Source: Saccharothrix sp. NRRL B-16314
Lineage (GTDB): Bacteria; Actinomycetota; Actinomycetes; Mycobacteriales; Pseudonocardiaceae
Direction: 5' to 3'
Assembly: GCF_000716595.1 (NCBI RefSeq)
Contig: NZ_JNXC01000012.1
Location: forward strand, 224,839 to 288,838
DNA: 64,000 nt
The position numbers were made by a program, and so were the translations under genes. The notes under the pieces were generated by a model. The model did no database searches. It had not been told where the DNA came from and was given only the letters and a program-made list of their open reading frames with translations. This document shows, one piece after another, positions 16,882 to 25,502 of this stretch (its first letter is position 1; every line of letters begins with the position of its first letter).

Positions 16882-17550
16882 GTGCCCGGTACCCCCGACA
16901 GCCCCGCGCGCGGTGTCCGCCGCGTCGAGCTGAGCACCACCGACCCCGAGAAGACCGCCCAGTTCTACGCCCACCTGCTGGGGTGGGTCCTGATCGCCGA
17001 GCCGGACGGCTCGTTCACCGGCTGGGTGGGTGACCGGCTCGCGCTGCGCGTCCGCGCGGGCGACCCCGGTTGGCTCGTCGTGTTCGCCGGTCCCCGACCG
17101 CGTGACCTCGCCCCGGCCGCCGCCGTGGACCAGGGGCGGGTGCTGCACGGGCCGTGGGCGCCCGAGCCCCGGCACGGCGAGCCCTGCTGGGTCGAGCTGA
17201 TGGCCGATCCCGGTGTCGACGACTTCTGGGCCGGTGAGCTCGGCTGGCAGGTCCGCGACCCCGGCGCCGAGTTCACCCTCTACGACGCGCACGTCGCCGA
17301 CGACCGCCGTGCCGTCGCGGGCCGGCTCACCGCCGAGGGCGGCTGGACGTGCTACTTCGCCGTGCCCGACGCGGCGAAGACCGCCGCGGAGGCGACGGAG
17401 TTCGGCGGCAAGGTGCTGGTCGGCCCGAAGGAGGTCCCCACCGGTGTGGTGGCGGCCGTCGCCGACCCGGAGGGGAGCGTGTTCGCGATCCTGCAGGACC
17501 CGGCCGGTTGGGGCGGCGCCTGGTGCACGCCCCGCCGCCGACCCGACTAG
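16882..17550 (+). CDS. Two-domain VOC (glyoxalase/bleomycin-resistance-like) protein
   Basis: 222 residues made of two VOC modules. The first (RRVELSTTDPEKTAQFYAHL, LGWVLIAEPDGSFTGWVGDR) and second (CWVELMADPGVDDFWAGELG, WTCYFAVPDAAKTAAEATEF, ending VVAAVADPEGSVFAILQDP) repeat the family pattern. Tandem-VOC proteins of this size are common in actinomycetes and often annotated as hydroxylases or resistance proteins; the activity is unknown. The GTG at 16882 fits the start of the first strand. It is followed by a hairpin terminator. Confidence 0.85.
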   Translation: MPGTPDSPARGVRRVELSTTDPEKTAQFYAHLLGWVLIAEPDGSFTGWVGDRLALRVRAGDPGWLVVFAGPRPRDLAPAAAVDQGRVLHGPWAPEPRHGEPCWVELMADPGVDDFWAGELGWQVRDPGAEFTLYDAHVADDRRAVAGRLTAEGGWTCYFAVPDAAKTAAEATEFGGKVLVGPKEVPTGVVAAVADPEGSVFAILQDPAGWGGAWCTPRRRPD

Positions 17551-17556
17551 CCCCCG

Positions 17557-17585
17557 CCCCCGGTGTCCGTCGTGGGCACCGGGGG
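17557..17585. terminator. Hairpin terminator between convergent genes
   Basis: CCCCCGGTG (17557-17565) and CACCGGGGG (17577-17585) form a 9-bp perfect stem with an 11-base loop. It lies between the VOC gene and the 3' end of the PadR-coupled membrane protein gene. Confidence 0.65.
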
Positions 17586-17594
17586 TCGGGTGTC

Positions 17595-18329
17595 CTAGCG
17601 GCTCGGGGTCGCCGGGGCCGTGACGCGGGCCGTCCACGGGCGGAACGCGGCCACCACGGCCACGGCGACCAGCCACGCCAGCAGCAACGTCGCCGTCGAC
17701 AGCCCGGACGCGGCCACCACCGACACCACCCCGCCGACGAGCCCGACCGCCACCGCGGCCCACCACACCCGCGGCACCGGCGGCGCCTCCCGGTGGAACC
17801 CCAGCAGCACCGCCACCGCGGTCACCCACACCGGCAGCTGCCACAGCACGTCCGGCCACCACGGGGAACCGGGCCCGAACCCGACGAGCGTCGACCCGAC
17901 CGCCACCAGACCCGCCACGCCCACCAGCCCGCCCGCGACCCGGCCGACCGCGCGACGCCCCGACACCAGCGCCACGAACGCCACCGCCGCCAGCACGTCG
18001 TACCAGAGCACCGACCGGCCCTCGCCCCAGCCCAACCGCGCCGCCACCGTCCACGACTGCGCCGCCGCGACGAGCTGCCCCAGCAGACCGGTCAACGCCA
18101 GCAGCCGCACCACCGCGCCCGCCGGGCGCCGCGCCCCGAACCGGACCCGCACCGCCAGGCCGAGCGTCGCGCCCGCCTCGCCCCACCCCGGCCACCCGTG
18201 CTCCAGGTCGAGGTCGTCGTCGCGGTCGGCGAAGAAGATCCCGACCATCTCCTCCTCCCGCTCCGCCCGGTACCAGGCGGGCAGGACCGTCAGCAGCGCC
18301 CGGTAGCGGCGTTCCAGGTTCGAGCTCAC
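17595..18329 (-). CDS. Membrane protein coupled to PadR
   Basis: 244 residues. A soluble N-terminus (VSSNLERRYRALLTVLPAWY, then RAEREEEMVGIFF) precedes about five or six hydrophobic segments (for instance VVRLLALTGLLGQLVAAAQS and TLLLAWLVAVAVVAAF). The N-terminal motif ERRYR-LL-LLPAWYRAEREEEM recurs in actinobacterial membrane proteins encoded next to PadR regulators, whose function is not known. The GTG at 18329 overlaps the PadR stop by 4 bases (GTGA), so translation is coupled and the pair forms a regulator/membrane-protein unit. Confidence 0.82.
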   Translation of the reverse strand: MSSNLERRYRALLTVLPAWYRAEREEEMVGIFFADRDDDLDLEHGWPGWGEAGATLGLAVRVRFGARRPAGAVVRLLALTGLLGQLVAAAQSWTVAARLGWGEGRSVLWYDVLAAVAFVALVSGRRAVGRVAGGLVGVAGLVAVGSTLVGFGPGSPWWPDVLWQLPVWVTAVAVLLGFHREAPPVPRVWWAAVAVGLVGGVVSVVAASGLSTATLLLAWLVAVAVVAAFRPWTARVTAPATPSR

Positions 18330-18640
18330 AGCGCACCCCTCGCCCTCAACACCGACGACGCGGCGCGCACGTTCGCCGACAGCCGTGCCACCTCCGCGGA
18401 CAACACCCGCACACCGGGATCGGTCAGCCGGTAGTAGCGGCGCAACCGGCCCTGGTGCACCTCCTCGCGGTCCCGCTCGGCCAGGCCCTCCGCGACCAGC
18501 CGGTCCAGCACGCCGTAGAGCGTGCCCACCCGCAGCCGCATCCGCCCTTCCGACAACCCTTCGACGGCCCGCACGATCGCGTACCCGTGCAACGGCTCCT
18601 CCGCCAACGCGGTGAGCACCAGGAACACCTGCTCCGACAT
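18326..18640 (-). CDS. PadR-family transcriptional regulator
   Basis: 104 residues. The PadR winged helix is clear: VFLVLTALAEEPLHGYAIVR, then MRLRVGTLYGVLDRLVAEGL and QGRLRRYYRLTDPGVRVL. PadR proteins are repressors released by small molecules and commonly control the membrane protein or transporter gene in the same operon. I use ATG 18640 (MSEQ). A GTG three codons upstream (18649) is also possible. An operator-like inverted repeat lies about 20 bases upstream. Confidence 0.88.
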   Translation of the reverse strand: MSEQVFLVLTALAEEPLHGYAIVRAVEGLSEGRMRLRVGTLYGVLDRLVAEGLAERDREEVHQGRLRRYYRLTDPGVRVLSAEVARLSANVRAASSVLRARGAL

Positions 18641-18658
18641 ACCTCTCACACCGCAGGT

Positions 18659-18677
18659 TATATCGCCAAGCGGTATA
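18659..18677. promoter_or_regulatory. PadR operator-like inverted repeat
   Basis: TATATCGC (18659-18666) and GCGGTATA (18670-18677) are inverted copies with one mismatch around CAA. The site is an AT-rich island directly upstream of padR, at the position of its own promoter. Autoregulation is inferred. Confidence 0.6.
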
Positions 18678-18778
18678 TCTCGTCCAGTGTGAGGTGGTCA
18701 CCGGCGGTCGTCACCGGCAGTGGGCCACTGGCAGCGGGTCACCGTCACGACACGACATCTCGCCGCACGACGTCCACC

Positions 18779-18858
18779 TCAGGGCGTCCTCCTCAGGGCG
18801 TCCTCCTCAGGGCGTCCTCCTCAGGGCGTCCTCCCCAGGGCGTCCTCCCCAGGGCGTC
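18779..18858. repeat. 14-bp tandem repeat, about 5.7 copies
   Basis: TCAGGGCGTCCTCC is repeated head to tail at 18779, 18793, 18807 and 18821. A fifth copy with T to C at its first base starts at 18835, and a partial sixth at 18849. The repeat sits 75 bases upstream of the thymidine kinase start and shows perfect 14-bp spacing. The length is not a multiple of three, which argues against it being coding. Confidence 0.9.
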
Positions 18859-18933
18859 GGACCGGGCCTCCCGGACCGGGCTCCGAGGAGGTAGCGGCGC
18901 ACCCGCCGATACCGCCCGTTAGGGTGGCGCGCC

Positions 18934-19656
18934 GTGGAACCGATCAACACCGCAGCCGACCCGACCGACGCGCTGTCCTCCGTGCCCGCCTCCGGCGACG
19001 GCCGCGCGCCCACGGGGCGACTGCGGTTCTTCTTCGGCCCCATGGACTGCGGAAAGTCGACCCTCGCGCTGCAGATCGACCACAACCAGGCCCGCCAGGG
19101 CCGTCGCGGCCTGCTCCTGGTCCGCCACGACCGGTCGGGCACGCCCACCATCTCCAGCCGCATGGGCCTGGCCCGCAACGCGCTGGAGGTGCACGAGGAC
19201 ATGGACCTGCGCACCCTGGTCCGCGATCACTGGACCCACGGCGCGCGGGTGGACTACCTCATCGTCGACGAGGCCCAGTTCCTGTCCGCCGAGCAGGTCG
19301 ACCAGCTCGCCGAACTCGCCGACGACACCCACCTCGAGGTGTACTGCTTCGGCCTGGCCACCGACTTCCGCAGCACCCTGTTCCCGGGTTCGCAGCGCCT
19401 GTTCGAACTGGCCGACGAACTCGACGCCATCCAGGTCGAGGTGCTGTGCTGGTGCGGCCGTCCGGGCCGGTTCAACGCCCGCGTCCACGACGGCGACGTG
19501 GTCCGCGCCGGCGACACGGTCCTGGTCGCCGACACCACGTCCGTCGCCGCGCCCGACGGCGTCGAGATCCGCTACCAGGTCCTGTGCCGCAACCACTACC
19601 GCACCGGCGACCTCGGCCCGCACGCCGTCAAGGGCCACCAGCTCAGCCTCACCTGA
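18934..19656 (+). CDS. tdk: Thymidine kinase (type II)
   Basis: 240 residues. It shows the P-loop GPMDCGKSTLALQ, Walker B VDYLIVDEAQFLSAEQVDQL, and the lasso and zinc region with CWCGRPGRFNAR and VLCRNHY. It phosphorylates thymidine to dTMP in nucleotide salvage. The first roughly 30 residues (MEPINTAADPTDALSSVPAS) are a low-complexity extension before the usual family start. The GTG at 18934 follows a tandem-repeat region. The gene is monocistronic and convergent with the oxidoreductase. Confidence 0.95.
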   Translation: MEPINTAADPTDALSSVPASGDGRAPTGRLRFFFGPMDCGKSTLALQIDHNQARQGRRGLLLVRHDRSGTPTISSRMGLARNALEVHEDMDLRTLVRDHWTHGARVDYLIVDEAQFLSAEQVDQLAELADDTHLEVYCFGLATDFRSTLFPGSQRLFELADELDAIQVEVLCWCGRPGRFNARVHDGDVVRAGDTVLVADTTSVAAPDGVEIRYQVLCRNHYRTGDLGPHAVKGHQLSLT

Positions 19657-19692
19657 CCGTCGGCGGCCTCGGACGGGGCCCGGTGGTGCGGC

Positions 19693-20601
19693 TCAGGCCT
19701 GGAACACCAGGTCCGCGTTGACCGCGGCGGCGGCCTTCGCGCCCGCCGCGGCGGCGGACACCACCTGCGCCATCGCGTCCACCACGTTCCCGGCCGCGTA
19801 GACACCGGGCACGCTCGTCGCGCCCCACTCGTCCACCCGCACCCAGCCCGCGTCGTCCCGCTCGCACCCCAGCCCGTCGAGGAACCCGTCGCGGGGCAGG
19901 AACTCCGGCGCCACGAACACCGCCCGGCGCGGCACCACGCCCTCGGCGGCCGTCTCGACCCCGGCGGCGGTGACCGCGCGCACCGGGCCGTCGACGATCC
20001 GGACATCCCGCTTGGTCAACGCGGCCCGGTCCTCGTCGGACAACGGCCGCACGGCGAAGAACACCACGTCCGACGACCACTGCCGCACCAGCAACGCCTG
20101 GTGCGGCGACCGTTCGTGCGTCCCCAGGATGCCCAGCGGCTCGTCGGCCACCTCGTAGCCGTGGCAGTACGGGCAGTGCAGCGCGTAGTCGCCCCAGCCC
20201 TCCCGCAGGCCGGGCACGTCCGGCAGCTCGTCACGCAGGCCGGACGCGACGACGACCCGCGCGGCGGCCAACGCCGTCCCGTCCTCCAGCACCACCCGGA
20301 ACGACGGCCCGTCCCCCGCCACCTGCTCCAGCCGCGCGACCCGGCCGGGCACGAACCGGCCCCCGTAGCGGGCGACCTCGTCGCGGCCGATCGCCAGCAG
20401 CTCCCCCGGCGGCACCCCGTCACGCGACAGGAACCCGTGCACGCCCTCCGCGGGGGCGTTGCGCGGCTGCCCCGAGTCGACCACCGCGACCCGGCGCCGC
20501 GCACGCCCCAGCACCAGCGCCGCGTTCAACCCCGCCGCGCCGCCACCGATCACCACGACCTCGTAGCCGTCTTCCCCGTACCCACCGTCACTGCGTTCCA
20601 T
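19693..20601 (-). CDS. FAD/NAD(P)-dependent thioredoxin-reductase-like oxidoreductase
   Basis: 302 residues. It has the FAD Rossmann motif VVVIGGGAAGLNAALVLGRA, the redox-active dithiol HCPYCHGYE, the second nucleotide-binding part near PLGILGTHERS and the C-terminal FAD motif GVYAAGNVVDAMAQVV. It resembles low-molecular-weight thioredoxin reductases and related disulphide reductases, often paired in actinomycetes with an XRE-cupin regulator, as here. No thioredoxin gene is adjacent. ATG 20601 is used; ATG 20613 is possible. It is divergent from the XRE gene. Confidence 0.88.
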   Translation of the reverse strand: MERSDGGYGEDGYEVVVIGGGAAGLNAALVLGRARRRVAVVDSGQPRNAPAEGVHGFLSRDGVPPGELLAIGRDEVARYGGRFVPGRVARLEQVAGDGPSFRVVLEDGTALAAARVVVASGLRDELPDVPGLREGWGDYALHCPYCHGYEVADEPLGILGTHERSPHQALLVRQWSSDVVFFAVRPLSDEDRAALTKRDVRIVDGPVRAVTAAGVETAAEGVVPRRAVFVAPEFLPRDGFLDGLGCERDDAGWVRVDEWGATSVPGVYAAGNVVDAMAQVVSAAAAGAKAAAAVNADLVFQA

Positions 20602-20621
20602 GTGGACGAGCATCACCCCGG

Positions 20622-20637
20622 TGTCCCACAATGGACA
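20622..20637. promoter_or_regulatory. Short inverted repeat in the divergent promoter
   Basis: TGTCC (20622-20626) and GGACA (20633-20637) flank CACAAT. The repeat lies between the divergent oxidoreductase and XRE-cupin genes and could be the regulator's operator. It also overlaps an alternative ATG (20631) for the regulator, which argues that the downstream ATG is used. Confidence 0.4.
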
Positions 20638-20666
20638 AACCTTGTTGCCGAAACCGGGAAATGATC

Positions 20667-21272
20667 ATGGACAACGCGACCGACCCGCCGGACCTCCTCG
20701 CGACCGACCCGACCGACGACGTGCTGGGCAAGGTGGGCGAACGGCTCCGCCACGTCCGCACCAGCCGCGGCGCCACCCTCGCCGACCTCGCGGAGGCCAC
20801 CGGCATCTCCAAGAGCACCCTCTCGCGCCTGGAGTCCGGGCAGCGGCGCCCCAGCCTGGAACTGCTGCTGCCCATCGCCCGCGCGCACCGCGTGCCGCTC
20901 GACGAGCTCGTCGGCGCGCCACCGGTCGGCGATCCGCGCATCCGGCCGGTGCCGATCCGCCGCCACGGCATGACGATCCTGCCGCTCACCCAGCAGCCCG
21001 GCGGCCTCCAGGCCTTCAAGATGATCATCCCGCCCCGGGGCGAACCCGATCCGCGCACGCACACCGGCTACGAGTGGCTGTACGTGCTGTCGGGGCGGTT
21101 GCGGCTGATCCTGGCCGACCACGACGTGGTGCTGGTGACCGGCGAGGCCGCCGAGTTCGACACCCGCCTGCCGCACTGGTTCGGCGCGGCGGGCAGCGAA
21201 CCGGTCGAGGTGCTGAGCCTGTTCGGCAAGCAGGGCGAACAGATCCACATGCGCACCCGCCGCAAAACCTGA
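20667..21272 (+). CDS. XRE-family regulator with C-terminal cupin
   Basis: 201 residues. The helix-turn-helix (about 25-80) reads LRHVRTSRGATLADLAEATG with ISKSTLSRLESGQRRPSLEL. The cupin_2 domain (about 110-190) includes THTGYEWLYVLSGRLRLILA and FDTRLPHWFGAAGSEPVEVL. Such proteins sense a small ligand in the cupin and repress a neighbouring redox gene. Three in-frame ATGs exist (20631, 20661, 20667). GGGAA ends about 8 bases before 20667, so I chose it. It is divergent from the thioredoxin-reductase-like gene and probably regulates it. Confidence 0.88.
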   Translation: MDNATDPPDLLATDPTDDVLGKVGERLRHVRTSRGATLADLAEATGISKSTLSRLESGQRRPSLELLLPIARAHRVPLDELVGAPPVGDPRIRPVPIRRHGMTILPLTQQPGGLQAFKMIIPPRGEPDPRTHTGYEWLYVLSGRLRLILADHDVVLVTGEAAEFDTRLPHWFGAAGSEPVEVLSLFGKQGEQIHMRTRRKT

Positions 21273-21729
21273 CCCCGCCCCGCATCAACCCGGCCGGTTC
21301 TTCCCCCGCCGCCCCACCCGCTTGACCTGGTCGTGCGCCGAACCTGGTCGAGTCGACCCCGCGCCGTAACCCACCCGACCGGACCCGGCACCGGCACCGA
21401 ACCCGCTTGGCCGAAGTGTCGGCAGCCGAGCCGGAGCGTTCAGCGCCCTCCGCCGGCCCTCTGCGGCCGATCCTCCGAGCCGCCCTTCCCTACCCCGCCC
21501 CGGGCTCTCGGCCCCGAGGTCCTGACGGCCGGTCCCGGGGTCACCCCTGCCGTGTCCGGCCGCGACCTGCGTTCCCACGCGTCCCCTTGCGCTCTCCCGC
21601 GCGGTCCCGTCCCACCGGTTGCCCTGTGACGGCTGCCTCCTGGCAGCGCCCAGGGCCGGCTTCTCCGGCCGCCCGCGTGATCCCCGGCCCACACGAGTCC
21701 GGCGGCGCGGGACACGCCACACTGTGCGC
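21273..21729. other. Intergenic region, no gene seen
   Basis: About 450 bases between the XRE-cupin and Nudix genes. Open frames here give Pro/Arg/Ser-rich translations without domains. ACCTGGTCG occurs twice, about 20 bases apart, near 21327 and 21350. I see no hairpin terminator, tRNA or operator of note. Confidence 0.4.
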
Positions 21730-22206
21730 ATGACAGGCAGGCGCAGCGCCGGGATCCTGCTCCACCGCGTGGTGGACGGCGAACTCCAGGTCCTCCTCGG
21801 GCACATGGGCGGCCCGTTCTGGGTCCGCAAGGACGCCGGTGCGTGGTCGATCCCGAAGGGTGAGCCCGACGGCGACGAGACCCCGGAGGCCACGGCGCGC
21901 CGTGAGTTCACCGAGGAGCTGGGCCTGCCGGTGCCGGACGGCGACCTCGTGCCGCTCGGCGAGGTCCGCCAGTCGGGCGGGAAAGTCGTCCAGGCGTGGG
22001 CGCTGGCGGCCGACCTCGATCCCGATCGGGTGATTCCGGGCACGTTCACGCTCGAGTGGCCGCGGGGTTCGGGCCGGTTCCGGGAGTATCCCGAGCTCGA
22101 CCGGGTGGCCTGGTTTCCGCTGGTCGAGGCGAGGGTGAAAGTCGTGGCGGCGCAACGTGAGCTGCTCGACAGACTGATCGAGAACGTTGCTTTTGGGCAA
22201 CACTGA
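21730..22206 (+). CDS. Nudix hydrolase
   Basis: 158 residues. The Nudix box is complete: GEPDGDETPEATARREFTEE followed by LGL, matching G-x5-E-x7-R-E-U-x-E-E-x-G-U. It starts MTGRRSAGILLHRVVDGELQ and contains GAWSIPKGE and LEWPRGSGRFREYPELDRV. The family hydrolyses nucleoside diphosphates linked to another moiety. The arrangement with KDAGAWSIPKGEPDGDE resembles the NTP pyrophosphohydrolase/DNA-repair NUDIX subgroup common in actinomycetes. ATG 21730 is chosen because upstream codons are unconserved. Confidence 0.9.
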   Translation: MTGRRSAGILLHRVVDGELQVLLGHMGGPFWVRKDAGAWSIPKGEPDGDETPEATARREFTEELGLPVPDGDLVPLGEVRQSGGKVVQAWALAADLDPDRVIPGTFTLEWPRGSGRFREYPELDRVAWFPLVEARVKVVAAQRELLDRLIENVAFGQH

Positions 22207-22670
22207 AGTCATCGAGGGCACAAAGCGTCCGAGTGGACGTTTGGGTGCGGCCCGGACGGGTGATTCATCCTCATGTCCGCCACCGCCCACACTCGCGTCG
22301 CCACCCAGCGTGGCGACGCGGTCGAAACTTCTCCGAATAACTTTGCGTGACCGTAACCATGACGGGTGTCACTACTGTCGAGTTAAACCCGCCGTAACGT
22401 CGCCCTACGTGGTCGGTCTAAGCTGTCGCAGCCGCACGACTTCTCCCGGGACTGCTCCATCAGTGTGATGACGTACCCCGGTAGCTTGATAACGCGTCAC
22501 GAACCGGTCGCGATTGCATCCCTTAGGAGGAAGCCTTCGTTGACGGGTGAAAGACGTCACTGTGGGCGACGATGACCGTGAAGCCGGGAACGAACGGAGC
22601 AGTCCGATCGTTGCACTCGGTGAGCAACAAGCCTGGGCCCCGGCCCTGAGCCGAGCGAAAGGACACCGCC
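22207..22670. other. Long 5' region of rbpA
   Basis: About 460 bases between the Nudix gene and rbpA. Besides the SigR-like promoter (listed separately) it has a strong Shine-Dalgarno-like TAGGAGGA (22524-22531). A TTG start at 22540 lies a suitable distance downstream of it and opens an 11-codon ORF (TTG to TGA 22573-22575). This may be a leader peptide or a chance ORF. The stretch 22320-22500 is noticeably less GC-rich than its surroundings, which suggests promoter or RNA function. I cannot name an RNA family. Confidence 0.45.
22587..22612 (+). promoter_or_regulatory. SigR-type promoter of rbpA
   Basis: GGAAC (22587-22591) and GTT (22610-22612) are separated by 18 bases, close to the actinomycete SigR consensus GGAAT-N18/19-GTT. 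The -10 element is 58 bases upstream of the rbpA ATG. In Streptomyces rbpA is an established member of the thiol-oxidative-stress SigR regulon, so the match has biological support. The start site itself is inferred. Confidence 0.7.
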
Positions 22671-23015
22671 ATGGCCGACCGCGTTCTACGGGGTAGCCGG
22701 CTCGGAGCAGTCAGCTACGAGACCGACCGCAATCACGACCTCGCCCCGCGCCGGTCGGTGCGGTACGCCTGCCCCAAGAACCACGACTTCGAGGTGCCGT
22801 TCTCCGACGACGCGGAGATCCCGCACACCTGGGAGTGCCGTCTGCACGGCCAGGTGTCGAAGATCATCGACGGTGCCGTGCCGGAGGAGAAGAAGGTCAA
22901 GCCGCCGCGCACGCACTGGGACATGCTCCTGGAGCGGCGCACGATCCCGGAGCTCGAAGAGCTGCTGGACGAGCGGCTGGAAGAGCTGAAGGGGCGGCGC
23001 ACCCGCACCGCCTGA
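22671..23015 (+). CDS. rbpA: RNA polymerase-binding protein RbpA
   Basis: 114 residues, full length. It starts MADRVLRGSRLGAVSYETDR and contains the basic linker and core DLAPRRSVRYACPKNHDFEV, FSDDAEIPHTWECR and the sigma-interaction helix EERKV-like region PPRTHWDMLLERRTIPELEE. RbpA binds principal sigma factors and RNA polymerase and stabilises open complexes in actinobacteria. GAGCGAAAGGACACC lies before the ATG. The gene is monocistronic, with a SigR-like promoter upstream and a strong terminator downstream. Confidence 0.97.
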   Translation: MADRVLRGSRLGAVSYETDRNHDLAPRRSVRYACPKNHDFEVPFSDDAEIPHTWECRLHGQVSKIIDGAVPEEKKVKPPRTHWDMLLERRTIPELEELLDERLEELKGRRTRTA

Positions 23016-23030
23016 GCCGCGTGACGTGCG

Positions 23031-23064
23031 AGGGGCCCGCCGGATTCGTCCGGCGGGCCCCTCG
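23031..23064. terminator. UUCG-loop terminator between rbpA and ppm1
   Basis: GAGGGGCCCGCCGGA (23031-23045) pairs perfectly with TCCGGCGGGCCCCTC (23050-23064) around a TTCG tetraloop, giving a 15-bp GC-rich stem. It lies between the convergent rbpA and ppm1 genes and can end transcription from either side. Confidence 0.85.
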
Positions 23065-23116
23065 GCGTTCGTGCGCGGTGTCGGCGGTCGGCGGGTGCCG
23101 ACGGTGTCGCCGACGG

Positions 23117-23908
23117 TCAGTGGTTGCTGGGGGTCTTGGGCTTGGGGGCGAACAGGTCGCGCAGCTGGGTCGCGCGGCGCCGTACGCCCCACTTCGTGAC
23201 CCTCCACAGCGCCTCGCGGACGATGTTGCCGCTCATCTTCGACTCGCCGACCTCACGCTCGGTGAACGTGATCGGCACCTCCACGACGCGGTGGCCCAGT
23301 TCGATGGTGCGCCACGCGAGATCGATCTGGAAGCAGTAGCCCTGCGAGGCCACCGTGTCGAGCTTGAGGCGTTGCAGGACCTCGGCGCGGAACGCGCGGA
23401 AGCCGCCGGTGATGTCCTTGACCTTCGCGCCCAGGGCGATCTGGGAGTAGACGTTGCCGCCGCGGGAGATGAGCTCCCGGTACTTGGGCCAGTTGACCGT
23501 GCTGCCGCCGGGCACGTACCGGGAGCCGAGGACGAGGTCGGCGTCGCGCAGCGCGTCGAGCAGCCGCGGCAGGTCCTCGGGGGCGTGGGAGCCGTCCGCG
23601 TCCATCTCGACGACCACGGCGTAGCCGCGGTCCAGTGCCCACCGGAAGCCCGCGACGTAGGCGGCGCCGAGGCCGGCCTTCTCCGTGCGGTGCATCACGT
23701 GCACCCGGTCGTCGGCGGCGGCCATCTCGTCGGCGAGGTCGCCCGTGCCGTCGGGGCTGCCGTCGTCGACGACGAGCGCGTGCACGTCCGGCAGTGCCGT
23801 GTGCAGCCGCCGCACGATCTTCCCGATGTTGTCCCGCTCGTTGTAGGTCGGGATCACCACCAGCACCGGCCCGAGCTCGCGGTCAGGCTGCGCCTGCTGG
23901 TCCGCCAT
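23117..23908 (-). CDS. ppm1: Polyprenol monophosphomannose synthase (Ppm1)
   Basis: 263-residue GT2 glycosyltransferase. Seen are [20 protein letters not shown], the DxD motif [20 protein letters not shown], and [20 protein letters not shown]. It transfers mannose from GDP-mannose to polyprenyl phosphate, the donor for lipoglycans and protein O-mannosylation. Membrane anchoring is expected through the adjacent Lnt (Ppm2). ATG 23908 follows GAGGAGG at a proper distance and is preferred over an upstream GTG. It overlaps the lnt 3' end by 26 bases. Confidence 0.95.
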   Translation of the reverse strand: MADQQAQPDRELGPVLVVIPTYNERDNIGKIVRRLHTALPDVHALVVDDGSPDGTGDLADEMAAADDRVHVMHRTEKAGLGAAYVAGFRWALDRGYAVVVEMDADGSHAPEDLPRLLDALRDADLVLGSRYVPGGSTVNWPKYRELISRGGNVYSQIALGAKVKDITGGFRAFRAEVLQRLKLDTVASQGYCFQIDLAWRTIELGHRVVEVPITFTEREVGESKMSGNIVREALWRVTKWGVRRRATQLRDLFAPKPKTPSNH

Positions 23909-25502
23909 CCGTTTCCTCCTCGCCGACACCCGCTTCGGGGGTCGGACGCGATCGTCGTTTCATCGTCACGCTGAACGCCACGGCCAGAAGGCCCAGGGCG
24001 GTCATCACCCACTCGGGCCATGCGCCGAGCCGGGTGGCCAGCGTAGCCTCCCCGCGCAGCGGCACGGTCGCCACCAGCGCGTCGGGGGTGAACAGGCCGG
24101 TACGGGCGGTGACGGACCCGTCCGGCTGGACGATGGCGCTCACCCCGCTGGTGGCGGCGACGACCACCGTTTTGCCGTATTCGACGGCGCGCACGCGGGA
24201 CATCGCGAGCTGCTGGTAGGTCATCTCGGTGTAGCCGAACGTGGCGTTGTTGGTGGGGATCGCGATCATGTTCGCGCCGGCGGTGACGGAGTCGCGCACC
24301 ACACCGTCGAACGCGACCTCGTAGCAGGTGTCGATCGCCACTTTCGCCGGGCCCATGGTGAAGCCCTCGGGGTCGGTGCCGGGCTGGAACGTGCCCGCGC
24401 GGTCGACGGTCTCGCTGAAGATCCGGAAGAACGACCGGTAGGGCATCGTCTCGCCGAAGGGCTGCAGTTGGCGCTTGGTGTAGGTGTCGGTGGCGCCGCG
24501 GCCGGGTTCGTAGAGGACGACGGTGTTGCGGGGCAGCCGGTCGTCGGGGTCGATGACGACGGCGCCGACCGCGATGGGCGCCCGGATGGCCTCGGTGGCC
24601 AGCTGGATCCGGGCGGCGGCGTCGGCGTTGCGGAACGGGTCGATGTCGGAGGAGTTCTCGGGCCAGATGACCAGGTCGGGTTGGTCGGCGCGGCCCGCGC
24701 GGACGTCGTCGGCGAGTTGCAGGGTGCGTTTGACGTGGTTGTCGAGGACGGCGCGGCGTTGGGCGTTGAAGTCGAGGCCGGCGCGGGGGACGTTGCCCTG
24801 GATGGCGGCGACGGTCGCGGTGCCCTGGTCGGGGTCGGTGTGCACGAGCGCGGACGCGCCGACCCCCGCGGCGAGGGGCAGCACCGCGGTGGCCACCGCG
24901 ATCCCCCGGCCGCTCCAGCCGCGCTGGCGGAGGACGTGGGCGGCGCCGAGGCCGGTCAGGGCGACGGCGAACCCGACGAGCGGGGCTCCGCCGACCGAGG
25001 CGAGGGGCAGGTACCAGCCCTCGGGCTGTCCGAACGCGATCTTCCCCCAGGGGAACCCGCCGAACGGGACGACGGCGCGCAGCGCCTCGTCGGCGGCCCA
25101 CACCAGCGCCATCCACAGGGGCGCACCGGGCAGCCGTGACACGACGGCCATGGCGGCGGTGCCGACGGCGATCAGCAGGGCGCACAGCAGCGCGAGGGGC
25201 AGCCAGGCGACGAGGCCGACGAACTCGCCGGTCCACCGCAGCAGCGGCACCATGAACCCCAGGCCCCACACGAGCCCGAGGCCGAACCCGGCGCGCGCCC
25301 GCCGCCCGTGCAGCAGGACACCGAGGACGGCGAACCCGACGGGCGCCAGCCACCACATCGTGCGGGGAGGGAAGCTGAGGAACACCGCCCCGCCGCCCGC
25401 GGCGGCCACCACGACCCGCGTCAGGGTGCCGCGCAGGTCCCGGCGGCGGGCGGGGGGCGTGTCGGCGACGGACTGACCCGACGCCACGGGGGTTGCGACC
25501 AC
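23883..25502 (-). CDS. lnt: Apolipoprotein N-acyltransferase (Lnt/Ppm2)
   Basis: 539 residues. About seven to eight N-terminal membrane segments (residues about 25-225) are followed by an extracellular nitrilase-fold domain. Its catalytic triad is visible: E in [11 protein letters not shown] in [12 protein letters not shown] and C in [13 protein letters not shown]-terminal membrane segment near [20 protein letters not shown] ends the enzyme. It N-acylates lipoproteins. In mycobacteria this enzyme is fused or adjacent to Ppm1, and here the two overlap as one operon. Confidence 0.95.
   Translation of the reverse strand: MVATPVASGQSVADTPPARRRDLRGTLTRVVVAAAGGGAVFLSFPPRTMWWLAPVGFAVLGVLLHGRRARAGFGLGLVWGLGFMVPLLRWTGEFVGLVAWLPLALLCALLIAVGTAAMAVVSRLPGAPLWMALVWAADEALRAVVPFGGFPWGKIAFGQPEGWYLPLASVGGAPLVGFAVALTGLGAAHVLRQRGWSGRGIAVATAVLPLAAGVGASALVHTDPDQGTATVAAIQGNVPRAGLDFNAQRRAVLDNHVKRTLQLADDVRAGRADQPDLVIWPENSSDIDPFRNADAAARIQLATEAIRAPIAVGAVVIDPDDRLPRNTVVLYEPGRGATDTYTKRQLQPFGETMPYRSFFRIFSETVDRAGTFQPGTDPEGFTMGPAKVAIDTCYEVAFDGVVRDSVTAGANMIAIPTNNATFGYTEMTYQQLAMSRVRAVEYGKTVVVAATSGVSAIVQPDGSVTARTGLFTPDALVATVPLRGEATLATRLGAWPEWVMTALGLLAVAFSVTMKRRSRPTPEAGVGEEETDGGPAGAA

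Noticed and set aside
18779..18858. Tandem repeat considered as a CRISPR array
   Set aside because: Units are 14 bases, directly adjacent, with no unique spacers.
22547..22693. GTG-start ORF of about 49 codons overlapping the rbpA start
   Set aside because: The Shine-Dalgarno is too far upstream, it runs through the SigR-like promoter and into rbpA in another frame.
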